A DNA stretch of 64,000 nt from Kitasatospora sp. CB01950 (GTDB lineage Bacteria; Actinomycetota; Actinomycetes; Streptomycetales; Streptomycetaceae), in the NCBI RefSeq assembly GCF_001905465.1, contig NZ_LISX01000009.1, positions 36,731 through 100,730 on the forward strand. Direction: 5' to 3'. Both the position numbers and the translations under genes were made by a program. Of this stretch, positions 45,719 through 54,942 are shown one piece after another; position 1 is the stretch's first letter, and each line of letters starts with the position of its first letter. Under the pieces are notes generated by a model, which was not told the DNA's origin, searched no databases, and worked only from the letters and a program-made list of their open reading frames with translations.

Positions 45719-46831
45719 TCACAGCAGCGGGACGAGGAAGCGGCGCAGCGCCTCGGTGTACCGCGCCGGGTCGGCATTCCACAGCGCGGCGTGCTGCGCG
45801 TGTGGCACCGCGTGCAGGCTGACCAGGTCCGGGCGCTCCTCGGCGAGCCGCTGCGCGGCCGCCCAGGGGCTGATCGGGTCGTCCGGGCTCTGCAGCAGCA
45901 GCGCGGGCGCGGGCAGGTCGGCGCCGGACCCGATCCGGGCGAATCCGGCCAGGTCCACGCCGGTGCGGCCCTGCGCGGAGAGGGCGCCGAGCTCGGCGAG
46001 CATCGGGGAGGCGCCGGCGTGGGCGGCGGCCCGGCGCACCGACTCCGACCAGTCCAGCACCGGGGAGTCCAGCACCAGGCCCGCGATCCGCTCCCGCCAC
46101 GCGGAGCGGGCCGCGGTGGACAGCGCGATCGTCGCGCCCATCGACCAGCCGCACAGCACGACCCGCCCCGCGCCGTGGTCCAGCGCGGCGCGGATCGCCG
46201 CGTCGACGTCCTGCCACTCGGTCTCGCCGAAGTGGCCCAGGCCGTCCGGCGAGGCCGGGGCGCCGGCGTCGCCCCGGTAGGTGATCGTCAGGGACGGCAT
46301 CCGCAGGGTGTGCAGCAGCGGCAGCACGGGCAGCGCCTGCGAACGGTCCGCGGCCGCGCCGTGGATCAGCACCGCCCAGGTGCCGCGGATGCCGGGGGTG
46401 CGCCACGCCGGGAACGCGCCGAGCTCGCCGGCCACGGCGGTCTCGGCGAAGTCCAGACCGAGCGAGGTCCGCGGGTCGCCGACCAGCACCCGCGGTGTCA
46501 GCCGGACCTCCGTCCCGACCGCCAGCGTCCCGCTCTCCGCCCGTTCCAGCCGCCGCGTGACCCGCCCGTGCCCCGAGCCCAGCACCTCGCCGACCACCGC
46601 GTGGCCGCGCTCGCCCCACTCCAGCGCGTAGTGGCCGCGCCGCAGCGTGTCCGCCGTGGCCGTCAGTGCGACCCGGCCGGGGCCGAGCTCCACCACTTTC
46701 ACCGCGGGCGGCGGCTCCGCCGTTCCCGGCTGCACCACCCGGTCCGACACCTTCCGGCCGACCAGCAGGAACGCCGCGACCCCGGTCCCTGCGGCAGCGG
46801 CTGCGACAACGGCGGCGGTTCCCCAACGCAT
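45719..46831 (-). CDS. Alpha/beta hydrolase (esterase/peptidase-like)
   Basis: 370 residues. An N-terminal hydrophobic segment (WGTAAVVAAAAAGTGVAAFLLV, about 3-24) anchors the protein or serves as signal. The alpha/beta hydrolase domain has the strand-turn WAVLIHGAAADRS (about 152-164), nucleophile elbow GWSMG (about 230), Asp in the LLLQSPDDPISPW region and His in the HAQHA stretch near the C-terminus. The catalytic triad is thus intact. Substrate unknown; ester or amide hydrolysis at the membrane is likely. It reads leftward, 190 bases downstream of the CU044_5270-type gene. Confidence 0.85.
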   Translation of the reverse strand: MRWGTAAVVAAAAAGTGVAAFLLVGRKVSDRVVQPGTAEPPPAVKVVELGPGRVALTATADTLRRGHYALEWGERGHAVVGEVLGSGHGRVTRRLERAESGTLAVGTEVRLTPRVLVGDPRTSLGLDFAETAVAGELGAFPAWRTPGIRGTWAVLIHGAAADRSQALPVLPLLHTLRMPSLTITYRGDAGAPASPDGLGHFGETEWQDVDAAIRAALDHGAGRVVLCGWSMGATIALSTAARSAWRERIAGLVLDSPVLDWSESVRRAAAHAGASPMLAELGALSAQGRTGVDLAGFARIGSGADLPAPALLLQSPDDPISPWAAAQRLAEERPDLVSLHAVPHAQHAALWNADPARYTEALRRFLVPLL

Positions 46832-46949
46832 GGCGGTCTCCCGGGTGCTGACGGTCCTGTGCCACCCCAGTCCACCCGCCCGCGCGCGGTCCGGCGAGCC
46901 GGGGACCCGCTGGGGGTGACGCCCGGCCCCCGTCGGGGCGGAACGCGGG

Positions 46950-46979
46950 CGCCCCGCCGCGGACGTCCGGGGCGGGGCG
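46950..46979 (-). terminator. GC hairpin after the CU044_5270-type gene
   Basis: CGCCCCGCC and GGCGGGGCG form a nine-base stem enclosing GCGGACGTCCGG, itself partly self-complementary. It lies 45 bases beyond the stop of the CU044_5270-type gene. Confidence 0.5.
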
Positions 46980-47023
46980 GTGGGCGGCGGCCGGCGCGGG
47001 TCCGGTCGCCGCCTGCGGGGTCG

Positions 47024-48079
47024 TCAGGCCTTGGGCTGCCCGGCGCCGGGGCGCTGCTTGTCGGCGTCGACGATCGCGCGGGTGACGATGGCCGTGCGCT
47101 CCACGACGGTGCCGGGCTTGATGCCGTTGACCTCCCGGACCTGCACGCCGCGGCTGCCGATGTACTGGTGGGTCTGCCGGTCGAAGATCCACTCCGACCG
47201 CTCGCCGGTCTGCGGGTCCAGGCGCGCCAGCGCGATCCCGTCGCGGTCGGAGGCGTCCTTCGCGTGCTCGACCACCACGACGCCCGGGATCTTGCCGGCC
47301 GCCTCGTAGAGGGCGGCGGCGAGGTCGGAGGGCACGAGCTGCTCGCGGATGATGGAGCCGATCTCGCTGAACGCCTGCTGGTCGCGGTCCCGGGTGCCGC
47401 TCGCCGTCGAGTAGGCGAACTTCAGCAGCGCGTCGGGGTCGGCGGGCTGGGCGGCGAGCCACTTGTAGGTCTGCTGCTTGCGGGGATCGTTGCTGCCCAG
47501 CGGGATGCCGCCCTTGTCCTGGTAGCCCGGCTCGTCCAGCCGGCCCTTGGTGCCGTCGGGGGACTTCCACACCTCGCGGTCGTGCAGCGGCTGGACCCAG
47601 GTGGCGGACTCCCCGGTGTCGCCGTTGTAGCTGGAGGCCTGGAAGGAGACCCGGCTCTTGATGTAGATGTACTGGCCCGGTCCGGGCTTGGGCGTGGGGT
47701 TCGCCGTCGCGGCGGCGGCGATCTCCTGGACGGTCGAGGCGAGTTGGACGGTGCTGCCCTCCTCGATCTGCACGACGGGCGCCTGGACCGGCCGCGGAGC
47801 CGCGACCGCGGAGCCGCCGGGCGCGCCGGACAGGGCGACGACCAGGGCGAGGGCCGCGGCCGCGGCGACCGGCGTCGCGATCAGGACGGTGCGGCGCAGC
47901 GAGCGCCGTGCCGGGGCGGGCGCGGAGGCCGGGTCGGACCGGTGGATCTCGTTCATCAGGTGCTCCTCGAGCAGGTGCCGGCGGTCGTCCGCCAGGCGGG
48001 GGTCGGCCGGTGCGGGCAGGAGGCGGGCCAGTTCCGCGTGGTCGAGCGGTTCGTTGCGCCGCCGCGGGGTGCGGATCAT
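47024..48079 (-). CDS. CU044_5270-family membrane protein, sigma-factor partner
   Basis: 351 residues from ATG 48079. The cytoplasmic N-terminus (about 1-70) starts MIRTPRRRNEPLDHAELARLLPAP, followed by one transmembrane helix (RRTVLIATPVAAAAALALVVAL, about 66-86). The extracytoplasmic C-terminal domain of about 260 residues has GPGQYIYIKSRV and QTYKWLAAQPADPDALLK. It resembles the CU044_5270 family found beside actinobacterial ECF sigma factors. Its ATG overlaps the stop of the sigma gene by four bases (ATGA), so the two are made together; a role in sigma control is likely but unproven. Confidence 0.82.
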   Translation of the reverse strand: MIRTPRRRNEPLDHAELARLLPAPADPRLADDRRHLLEEHLMNEIHRSDPASAPAPARRSLRRTVLIATPVAAAAALALVVALSGAPGGSAVAAPRPVQAPVVQIEEGSTVQLASTVQEIAAAATANPTPKPGPGQYIYIKSRVSFQASSYNGDTGESATWVQPLHDREVWKSPDGTKGRLDEPGYQDKGGIPLGSNDPRKQQTYKWLAAQPADPDALLKFAYSTASGTRDRDQQAFSEIGSIIREQLVPSDLAAALYEAAGKIPGVVVVEHAKDASDRDGIALARLDPQTGERSEWIFDRQTHQYIGSRGVQVREVNGIKPGTVVERTAIVTRAIVDADKQRPGAGQPKA

Positions 48080-48711
48080 CGGTGCGTCTCCTTGTACGGC
48101 CGGGCCGCGGTGTCGCGGCTGCCCTGTACTTGTCCGGGGATCGGGAGGGGTTCCAGCTTTTTCTTCGCGGCGCGAAGTTCCTCGTCCGCGAGTCTGCGCA
48201 GTCGGGTGCGGGCGCGGGACAGGCGTGAGCGCACGGTGCCGACGGGCACGCCGAGGGTGGCTGCCGCTTCGGCGTAGCCGAGCCCGGACCAGACGCACAG
48301 CGCGAAGACCTCGCGTTCGGAGCGCCGCAGTCGGGCCAGGGCCTTGCGGGCGGCCGCGAGTTCCTCGGAGTCGGCCATCCGGCCGACGAGTTCGTCCGCG
48401 AAGTCGGGGACGACATCGGCGGCGGGCATCCGGGCCATGGCCGCGCTGTGGCGGCGGGCGGCGCGCGTCGTGTTGCGCAGTACGTTCACGGCGATGCCCA
48501 TCAGCCAGGGGCGCGGGCTGTCGCCCTCGTCGCGGAGCTTCCCGCGCAGGCGCCAGGCCTCCAGGAAGGTCAGCGAGACCACGTCCTCGGCCAGGGCCCA
48601 GTTCCCGGTCACGCGTACGGCGTGGCGGTACACCAGCGAGGAGTGGTCCCGGAACAGGTCGCGGAACGCTTCGGGATTCCCGGCCCGCAGCCGGGAGTGT
48701 GGATGGTTCAC
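48076..48711 (-). CDS. ECF RNA polymerase sigma factor
   Basis: 211 residues from GTG 48711. Region 2 has LFRDHSSLVYRHAVRVTGNWALAEDVVSLTFLEAWR (about 16-51), and region 4 has LRRSEREVFALCVWSGLGYAEAAATLGVPVGTVRSRLSRARTRLRRL. The C-terminus (AAKKKLEPLPIPGQVQGSRDTAARPYKETHR) is polar and extends beyond region 4. The start is GTG because no ATG precedes region 2 in frame. It is coupled to the CU044_5270-type gene by a four-base overlap, and probably responds to envelope signals sensed by that protein. Confidence 0.9.
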   Translation of the reverse strand: MNHPHSRLRAGNPEAFRDLFRDHSSLVYRHAVRVTGNWALAEDVVSLTFLEAWRLRGKLRDEGDSPRPWLMGIAVNVLRNTTRAARRHSAAMARMPAADVVPDFADELVGRMADSEELAAARKALARLRRSEREVFALCVWSGLGYAEAAATLGVPVGTVRSRLSRARTRLRRLADEELRAAKKKLEPLPIPGQVQGSRDTAARPYKETHR

Positions 48712-48869
48712 GTCATGCCTTGTCCGGACCGGGGCGCCGGTTCCCGTGACGCAGGTCACCGTCCGGGGGGCCGGCGGCGTTCCGGGCCGAGGAGCAGTCG
48801 GAGAGCGAACTCGGCGACTGCTTCCGGGAGTTCGCGGCGCAACGCGGGCGGCCGGGTGGGGGTGCGGGG

Positions 48870-49379
48870 TCAGCGCTTCGCGCAGGCCGTGGCGCGGAAC
48901 TCCTCGACGGGGACGGTGCGGGTGGTGCCGCTGCCGTCGGAGGCGGTGCCGTCGTAGCGGACGGTTCCCGGAGTGAGCTGCTTCAGGTCCTCCGGGGTGA
49001 AGGCGGTGGCGGTCGACGACCGGGAGTTGTCCTTGGTCCAGCCTCGGAGGTGGTAGGTGGTCCCGGCGTCGAGCGGGGTGGCCGACCTGCCCGTCTCCCA
49101 GCCCTCGGCGGGCGCGTCCAGGGTCCAGGTGCTCAGCCCGGGACCGAGGGCGGCGTGGGCGGTCCAGTTCCCGATCGTCTCCTCGTGGCTGCCCTCGCTG
49201 GTGGAGAGGGTGGCTCCGTCGATCCGGTGGCCGCAGACCAGCAGGACGCCCAGCGGGCGGCCGTCCTCGGTCACGGAGATCCCGGCGACGGCGTCGCTCT
49301 GCACCGCGCACCCCGAGACCGCCGCCACAGCGGCCAGCACCGCGGCGCCCTGCGCGGCGCGCCGGACTGCCTGTCGCAC
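48870..49379 (-). CDS. Small secreted lipoprotein
   Basis: 169 residues from GTG 49379 with GGGAGGAA ribosome site. The N-terminus has a signal sequence ending in a lipobox, AAVSGC, with the lipidated Cys at about residue 24. The mature portion has one further Cys pair-like arrangement (CGHRID and the C-terminal ATACAKR) and beta-rich sequence such as STWTLDAPAEGWETGRSATPL. No known domain. It is probably attached to the outer face of the membrane. Leftward, immediately divergent from the B12 riboswitch region. Confidence 0.78.
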   Translation of the reverse strand: MRQAVRRAAQGAAVLAAVAAVSGCAVQSDAVAGISVTEDGRPLGVLLVCGHRIDGATLSTSEGSHEETIGNWTAHAALGPGLSTWTLDAPAEGWETGRSATPLDAGTTYHLRGWTKDNSRSSTATAFTPEDLKQLTPGTVRYDGTASDGSGTTRTVPVEEFRATACAKR

Positions 49380-49530
49380 GTTTCCTCCCCTTGTCCCGCC
49401 CGTCCGGGCAGCGAATGTGGCTGCATCCTAGGGCCTGCCCTGGGCCCGTCGGCCGGTGCCTGACCTCGGCCCCGGCGGCGGGCGGCCGGCTGTCGGGGTG
49501 TGACCAAACCCTCCGGGGCCTCGGTTGACT

Positions 49531-49665
49531 GGCCCGAAGCGGGCGTGGTGGGATCTTCGGGCCAAACGGAGGCAAGCAGAGGAAGCCGGTGCGAGTCCGG
49601 CGCGGTCCCGCCACTGTGACCGTTCACCCCGCGCGGGGGTGACCGGAAGTCAGGAGACTCCGGCC
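49531..49665 (+). promoter_or_regulatory. Cobalamin riboswitch
   Basis: The conserved core GGAAGCCGGTGCGAGTCC (49581-49598) is followed by GCGGTCCCGCCACTGTGAC (B12 box, 49602-49620) and AAGTCAGGAGACT (about 49647-49659). A 5' hairpin is formed by GGCCCGAA (49531) and TTCGGGCC (49556). This is the adenosylcobalamin riboswitch of bacterial B12 genes. It precedes cobD by about 50 bases and should switch the operon off when adenosylcobalamin is plentiful. Confidence 0.93.
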
Positions 49666-49713
49666 TTCGTTCCGTCGATCCAGGGCGCGGACCCTGAGTG
49701 AGGACACAACGCC

Positions 49714-50658
49714 ATGCGGGCTGCCCCGTACCTGGTGGGCGCGGTCGCGGGGTATCTCGCGGACGCCCGGCTCGGAGACCCCCGGCGCGGACACCCCGTC
49801 GCCCTGTTCGGCACCGCCGCGGCCCGGCTGGAGGGCCGGCTGTGGCGCGACCACCGCGGGGCGGGCGCGCTGCACACCGCGCTCGCCGTCGGCGCCGTCG
49901 CGGGCGGAGCAGCGCTCGCCGCCGGGGCCGCCCGTCGCGCCCCGCTCGCCGAGGCCGCGTTGACGGCCGCCGCGACGTTCACCGTCCTCGGCGGGACGTC
50001 GCTCACCCGGGAGGCCCGGACGATCGAACGGTCGCTCGCCGCCGGTGACCTGACGGCCGCGCGGGAACGGCTGCCGCACCTGTGCGGGCGCGACCCGTCC
50101 GGGCTGGACGAGCAGCAGATCGCGCGGGCGGTGGTGGAGTCCGTCGCGGAGAACACCGCCGACGCGGTCGTCAACGCGCTGGTGTGGGGCGGGATCGCGG
50201 GCGTTCCGGGGCTGCTGGCGTTCCGGGCCGTGAACACCCTGGACGCGATGGTCGGCCACAAGTCCCCGCGCCACCGCCGTTTCGGCTGGGCCGCCGCCCG
50301 CCTCGACGACGTCGCCGGGTGGCCGGGGGCCCGGCTCACGGCGCTGCTCACCGTCGCCGCGTCCGACTCCCCCGCACGGACCTGGCGGGTCTGGCGGCGG
50401 GACGGCTCCGCCCACCCCAGCCCGAACGCCGGCCAGGCCGAGGCCGCGTTCGCCGGCGCCCTCGACGTCCGGTTGGGCGGCACCCTCCGCTACGGCGAGC
50501 GCGTCGAGCACCGACCGGTCCTGGGCGCGGGCCGCCCCCCGGTGGCCGTCCCGGACATCGAACGCGCCTGCCGTCTCTCCCGCCGCGTGGGCGTGCTCGC
50601 CCTCGCCGTCACCGCCGGCGCACGCTGCCTGGCCCTCGCCCGGGCCGGACGCAGGTGA
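49714..50658 (+). CDS. cobD: Adenosylcobinamide-phosphate synthase (CbiB/CobD)
   Basis: 314 residues with about five hydrophobic helices. The family signature is visible in YLADARLGDPRRGHPVALFG (about 9-28), EQQIARAVVESVAENTADAVVNALVWGGIAGVPGLLAFRAVNTLDAMVGHK (about 131-182) and GWAAARLDDVAGWPGARLTALL. It attaches aminopropanol phosphate to adenosylcobyric acid at the membrane. First gene after the B12 riboswitch; ATG 49714 follows GTGAGGA. The next gene, cobQ, starts 82 bases on. Confidence 0.94.
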   Translation: MRAAPYLVGAVAGYLADARLGDPRRGHPVALFGTAAARLEGRLWRDHRGAGALHTALAVGAVAGGAALAAGAARRAPLAEAALTAAATFTVLGGTSLTREARTIERSLAAGDLTAARERLPHLCGRDPSGLDEQQIARAVVESVAENTADAVVNALVWGGIAGVPGLLAFRAVNTLDAMVGHKSPRHRRFGWAAARLDDVAGWPGARLTALLTVAASDSPARTWRVWRRDGSAHPSPNAGQAEAAFAGALDVRLGGTLRYGERVEHRPVLGAGRPPVAVPDIERACRLSRRVGVLALAVTAGARCLALARAGRR

Positions 50659-50740
50659 CCGCGCCGTCGCGTCCTCGCACCGCGCCGGTCGCCCGGCGTG
50701 TTCTCCCTTCCTTTCCTCTCTCCTCCGAAGGAGGCCGTCC

Positions 50741-52288
50741 GTGAGCGGTGCGTTGTTGGTGGCCGGGACGACCTCGGATGCCGGGAAGAGCGTGGTGACG
50801 GCCGGGATCTGTCGGTGGCTGTGGCGGCAGGGCGTGCGGGTGGCTCCGTTCAAGGCGCAGAACATGTCGCTGAACTCGTTCGTGACGGCCGACGGGGCGG
50901 AGATCGGGCGGGCGCAGGCGATGCAGGCGCAGGCGGCGGGGGTGGAGCCGGAGGCGGCGATGAATCCGGTGCTGTTGAAGCCGGGTGCGGGCGGCCGGAG
51001 CCAGGTGGTGCTGATGGGGCGGGCCGTGGCGGAGGTCGGGGCGCTGGACTACCGGGACCGGAAGCCGGTGCTGCTGGAGCGCTCGTTGGAGTGTCTGGCG
51101 GATCTGCGGTCGCGGTTCGACGTGGTGGTGTGCGAGGGCGCGGGCTCTCCGGCGGAGATCAACCTGCGGGACCGGGACATCGCGAACATGGGCCTGGCGT
51201 CGGCGGCCCGGCTGCCGGTCGTGGTGGTCGGGGACATCGACCGCGGCGGGGTGTTCGCGTCGATGTTCGGGACGCTCGCGCTGCTCTCGGCGGACGACCA
51301 GTCCCTCGTCGCGGGCTGGTTCGTGAACAAGTTCCGCGGTGACGCCCGGCTGCTCGCGCCCGGGTTGGAGATGCTGCGGGAGTTGACGGGGCGTCCGGTG
51401 CTGGGGACGTTCCCGATGCTGGAGGGGCTGTGGCTGGACGCGGAGGACTCGCTGGATCTGGCCTCGGTGGCGGCGCGTCCGGCGGCGGGCGGCCCGGTGG
51501 GCGCGGAGGTGCTGCGGGTCGCGGTGGTGCGGTTCCCCCGGTTGTCGAACTTCACGGACGTGGACGCGCTGGCGCAGGAACCGGGCGTGCTGGTGCGCTG
51601 GGCGACCCGTCCGGAGGAACTGGCGGACGCGGACCTGGTGGTGCTGCCGGGGACGCGCGCGACCGTCGCGGACCTCGACTGGCTGCGCGGCCGGGGCCTG
51701 GTGGAGCCGCTGCGCCGGCGTGTCGCCGCGGGGCTGCCGGTGCTCGGGGTGTGCGGCGGCTACCAGATGCTGGGCCGGGAGATCGTCGACGAGGTGGAGT
51801 CCGGGTCCGGCGCCGTGGACGGTCTGGGGCTGCTCCCGACCCGGGTGGTGTTCGGTGCGGAGAAGGTGCTGGCCCGTCCGACGGGCGTGGCGCTCGGTGA
51901 GCGGGTGGCGGGGTACGAGATCCACCACGGCGTGGTGACGGTGGAGGGCGGCGGGGCGTTCGTCACGGACGGGGCGGGCGACGCGCTGGACGGCTGCCGG
52001 GTCGGGCCGGTGTGGGGGACGACCTGGCACGGGGTGCTGGAGAACGACGCCTTCCGCCGGAGATTCCTGGCCGCGGTCGCCGACGCCGCGGGGCGGGCGT
52101 TCGTGCCGGCCCCGGACACCTCGTTCGCGGCGGCGCGCGAGCAACAACTGGACGCGCTGGGCGACTTGGTGGCGGAGCACGCCGACACGGACGCGCTGTG
52201 GAAGCTGATCGAGAACGGGGCGCCGGCGGGTCTGCCGTTCGTGCCTCCCGGGGCTCCGGCCCCGGTGGAGATGGAGGGTTCGAAGTGA
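50741..52288 (+). CDS. cobQ: Cobyric acid synthase
   Basis: 515 residues from GTG 50741, preceded by a GAAGGAGG ribosome site. The N-terminal ATP-binding domain has LLVAGTTSDAGKSVVTAGICRW and APFKAQNMSLNSF; the middle has CEGAGSPAEINL. The C-terminal class I glutamine amidotransferase domain has the nucleophile in GVCGGYQMLG (about 337) and the His in GYEIHHGVV. It amidates four carboxyl groups of adenosylcobyrinic acid a,c-diamide using glutamine. The GTG start of the next gene overlaps its stop (GTGA). Confidence 0.95.
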   Translation: MSGALLVAGTTSDAGKSVVTAGICRWLWRQGVRVAPFKAQNMSLNSFVTADGAEIGRAQAMQAQAAGVEPEAAMNPVLLKPGAGGRSQVVLMGRAVAEVGALDYRDRKPVLLERSLECLADLRSRFDVVVCEGAGSPAEINLRDRDIANMGLASAARLPVVVVGDIDRGGVFASMFGTLALLSADDQSLVAGWFVNKFRGDARLLAPGLEMLRELTGRPVLGTFPMLEGLWLDAEDSLDLASVAARPAAGGPVGAEVLRVAVVRFPRLSNFTDVDALAQEPGVLVRWATRPEELADADLVVLPGTRATVADLDWLRGRGLVEPLRRRVAAGLPVLGVCGGYQMLGREIVDEVESGSGAVDGLGLLPTRVVFGAEKVLARPTGVALGERVAGYEIHHGVVTVEGGGAFVTDGAGDALDGCRVGPVWGTTWHGVLENDAFRRRFLAAVADAAGRAFVPAPDTSFAAAREQQLDALGDLVAEHADTDALWKLIENGAPAGLPFVPPGAPAPVEMEGSK

Positions 52289-54339
52289 GTGAACTGACCG
52301 ATGTCCGTTACCCGTTCACGGCGATCGTCGGCATGGACGACCTGCGGCTGGGGCTGCTGCTGAACGCGGTGTCCCCGGCGGTGGGCGGCGTGCTGGTGCG
52401 CGGCGAGAAGGGCACCGCGAAGTCGACGATGGTGCGCGCCCTGGCGGGACTGCTGCCGTCGATCGCGACGGTGGCGGGCTGCCGTTTCGCCTGCGACCCG
52501 GCGTCGCCGGACCCGCAGTGCCCGGACGGGCCGCACTCCGACCGGGGCACGGCGGAGCGTCCGGCGTTCCTGGTGGAGCTGCCGGTGGGCGTCACCGAGG
52601 ACCGGGTGGTCGGGTCACTGGACCTGGAGCGGGCGCTCGCCGAGGGCGTGAAGGCGTACGAGCCCGGGCTGTTGGCCAAGGCGCACCGCGGCGTGCTGTA
52701 CATCGACGAGGTGAACCTGCTCCAGGACCACCTGGTGGACCTGCTGCTGGACGCGGCGGCGATGGGGCGTTCGTACGTGGAGCGCGAGGGCGTCTCGGTG
52801 CGGCACGCCGCGCGGTTCCTGCTGGTGGGGACGATGAACCCGGAGGAGGGCGAACTGCGGCCGCAGCTGCTGGACCGGTTCGGCCTGACGGTGGAGATCG
52901 CCGCCACCCGGGACGCGGACGAGCGCGCCGAGGTGGTGCGCCGCCGGCTCGCCTACGACGCCGATCCGGCCGCCTTCGCGACGAGTTGGGCCGGCGAGGA
53001 GCTCGCCCTCGCCGAACGGATCGGCGCCGCACGGGAGTTGCTGCCGACGGTCGAGCTGTCGGACCTCGCGCTCCGACAGATCACGGCGGTGTGCGCGGCG
53101 TTCGAGGTGGACGGCCTGCGGGCGGACATCGTGATGGCGCGCACGGCGGTGGCGCTGGCCGCGTGGGCGGAGCGCACCGACGTGCTGGAGGAGGACGTCC
53201 GGACGGCCGCCCGGTTGGCGCTGCCGCACCGGCGGCGGCGCAACCCGTTCGACGCGCCGGGCCTGGACCAGGAGCAGCTGGACCGGACCCTCGCGGAGCA
53301 CCAGGAACCCCAGGAGCCGGAGGACAACGGCGAGGGCCCGGACGACGACGGCCCCGGCGGCGGCCCGGGCGGCGGTGGCTCGCCCGCACCGTCCGAGCCC
53401 GACGGGCCTGCCGCGTCGGACAGTTCGGCGGAGAGTTCGGCGGAGGGTTCGACGGAGACGCCCGCGCCGCCGCAGCAACGGCCCGGCCCGGGCCGGGAGT
53501 CGTCGCCGGTGGCGTCCGAACACCCTTACCGGACGCGGCTGTTCAAGGTGGACGGCACCGGCCGCGGTGCGCAGGGTCGGCGTTCGGCGGCCGAGACGGA
53601 CGCCGGGCACACCGTGCGGGCGCGCCGGCCGCAGGGGCGGCTGGCGCGGCTGCACCTGAGCGCGACGCTGCGCGCGGCCGCGCCGCACCAGGTGGCGCGC
53701 GGGCGCGCGGGCCGGGCGCTGGTGCTGCGGCGGGACGATCTGCGCGAACAGGTGCGCCGGGGGCGGGAGTCGAACCTCGTGCTGTTCGTGGTGGACGCCT
53801 CGGGGTCGATGGCGGCCCGGCAGCGGATGACCGCCGTCAAGGGCGCGGTGCTGTCACTGCTGATGGACGCGTACCAGCGGCGCGACAAGATCGGCATGGT
53901 GACGTTCCGGGGCTCCGGCGCGGAGCTGGCGCTGCCGCCGACCTCCTCGGTGGAGGTGGGCGCGGCCCGGCTGGAGCAGCTGCCGACGGGCGGCCGGACG
54001 CCGCTGGAGGCGGGCCTGTTGCGGGCGCACGAGGTGCTGCGGGTGGAGCGGCTGCGCGACCCGGACCGGCGGGCGCTGCTGGTGGTGGTGACCGACGGCC
54101 GGGCGACGGGCGCGCGCGACGCGGTGGCGCGTTCGCACCGGGCGGCGGGACTGCTGGCCGGCCAGGGCGTGGCCGCGGTGGTGCTGGACTGCGAGTCGGG
54201 CCCCGTCCGGCTGGGCCTGGCACGGGAGTTGGCGGCGCACCTGAACGGCGACGCGGTGAGCCTGGACGAGTTGCGGGCCGAAGGGGTGGCCTCGCTGGTG
54301 CGCGAGACCCGGACGACGATGATGCGAAAGGCGGCGTGA
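52285..54339 (+). CDS. Fused ChlI/ChlD-like AAA+/VWA chelatase subunit (putative cobalt chelatase)
   Basis: 684 residues from GTG 52285. The N-terminal AAA+ domain has Walker A GEKGTAKST (about 37-45), GVLYIDEVNLL (Walker B) and LVGTMNPEEGELRPQLLDRFGLTVEI. A Pro/Gly/Asp/Glu-rich low-complexity linker follows (about 332-412). The C-terminal VWA domain has the MIDAS motif VVDASGSMA (about 501-509) and TFRGSGAELALPPTSS. In plants and phototrophs, separate ChlI and ChlD serve magnesium chelatase; here one chain combines both and sits in a B12 operon, so it probably assists cobalt insertion with a large CobN-type subunit not found in this window. Confidence 0.88.
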   Translation: MSELTDVRYPFTAIVGMDDLRLGLLLNAVSPAVGGVLVRGEKGTAKSTMVRALAGLLPSIATVAGCRFACDPASPDPQCPDGPHSDRGTAERPAFLVELPVGVTEDRVVGSLDLERALAEGVKAYEPGLLAKAHRGVLYIDEVNLLQDHLVDLLLDAAAMGRSYVEREGVSVRHAARFLLVGTMNPEEGELRPQLLDRFGLTVEIAATRDADERAEVVRRRLAYDADPAAFATSWAGEELALAERIGAARELLPTVELSDLALRQITAVCAAFEVDGLRADIVMARTAVALAAWAERTDVLEEDVRTAARLALPHRRRRNPFDAPGLDQEQLDRTLAEHQEPQEPEDNGEGPDDDGPGGGPGGGGSPAPSEPDGPAASDSSAESSAEGSTETPAPPQQRPGPGRESSPVASEHPYRTRLFKVDGTGRGAQGRRSAAETDAGHTVRARRPQGRLARLHLSATLRAAAPHQVARGRAGRALVLRRDDLREQVRRGRESNLVLFVVDASGSMAARQRMTAVKGAVLSLLMDAYQRRDKIGMVTFRGSGAELALPPTSSVEVGAARLEQLPTGGRTPLEAGLLRAHEVLRVERLRDPDRRALLVVVTDGRATGARDAVARSHRAAGLLAGQGVAAVVLDCESGPVRLGLARELAAHLNGDAVSLDELRAEGVASLVRETRTTMMRKAA

Positions 54340-54345
54340 GCGAAC

Positions 54346-54942
54346 ATGCCCAAGGGAGTTGCGGAGAACGTTCCGGACGACGGTCTGACGACCCGTCAAC
54401 GGCGGACGCTGCCGATCACGGCGGTGCACACCGGCCCCGGCAAGGGGAAGTCGACGGCGGCGTTCGGGATGGCGTTGCGGGCGTGGAACCAGGGCTGGCC
54501 GATCGGGGTGTTCCAGTTCGTCAAGTCGGCGAAGTGGAAGGTCGGCGAGGAGAACGCGCTGCGGGTGCTCGGCGAGTCCGGGCAGGGCGGCACGGTGGCG
54601 TGGCACAAGATGGGTTCGGGCTGGTCCTGGGTGCAGCGCGACATCGAGTCCTCGGAGGAGGCGGCCCGGGAGGGCTGGGAGCAGGTCAAGCGCGACCTGG
54701 CGGCCGAGACGTACCGGTTCTACGTGCTGGACGAGTTCACCTACCCGCTGCACTGGGGGTGGATCGACGTGGCGGAGGTGGTCGAGGTGCTGCGGGAGCG
54801 GCCGGGCAGTCAGCACGTGGTGGTGACGGGCCGCAACGCGCCCGCCGAGCTGCTCGAACTGGCCGATCTGGTCACCGAGATGACCAAGCTGAAGCATCCG
54901 ATGGACGCGGGCCGCAAGGGCCAGCGCGGTATTGAGTGGTAG
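54346..54942 (+). CDS. cobO: Cob(I)yrinic acid a,c-diamide adenosyltransferase
   Basis: 198 residues, CobA/BtuR type. The P-loop HTGPGKGKSTAAFGMALRAW (about 29-48) and the segments VFQFVKSAKWKVGEEN, FYVLDEFTYPLHWGW and VVVTGRNAPAELLELADLVTEM are the family hallmarks. It transfers the adenosyl group from ATP to Co(I) corrinoids in the cytoplasm. The gene starts six bases after the chelatase stop, in the operon order chelatase-cobO-cobB that is usual in streptomycetes. Confidence 0.96.
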   Translation: MPKGVAENVPDDGLTTRQRRTLPITAVHTGPGKGKSTAAFGMALRAWNQGWPIGVFQFVKSAKWKVGEENALRVLGESGQGGTVAWHKMGSGWSWVQRDIESSEEAAREGWEQVKRDLAAETYRFYVLDEFTYPLHWGWIDVAEVVEVLRERPGSQHVVVTGRNAPAELLELADLVTEMTKLKHPMDAGRKGQRGIEW

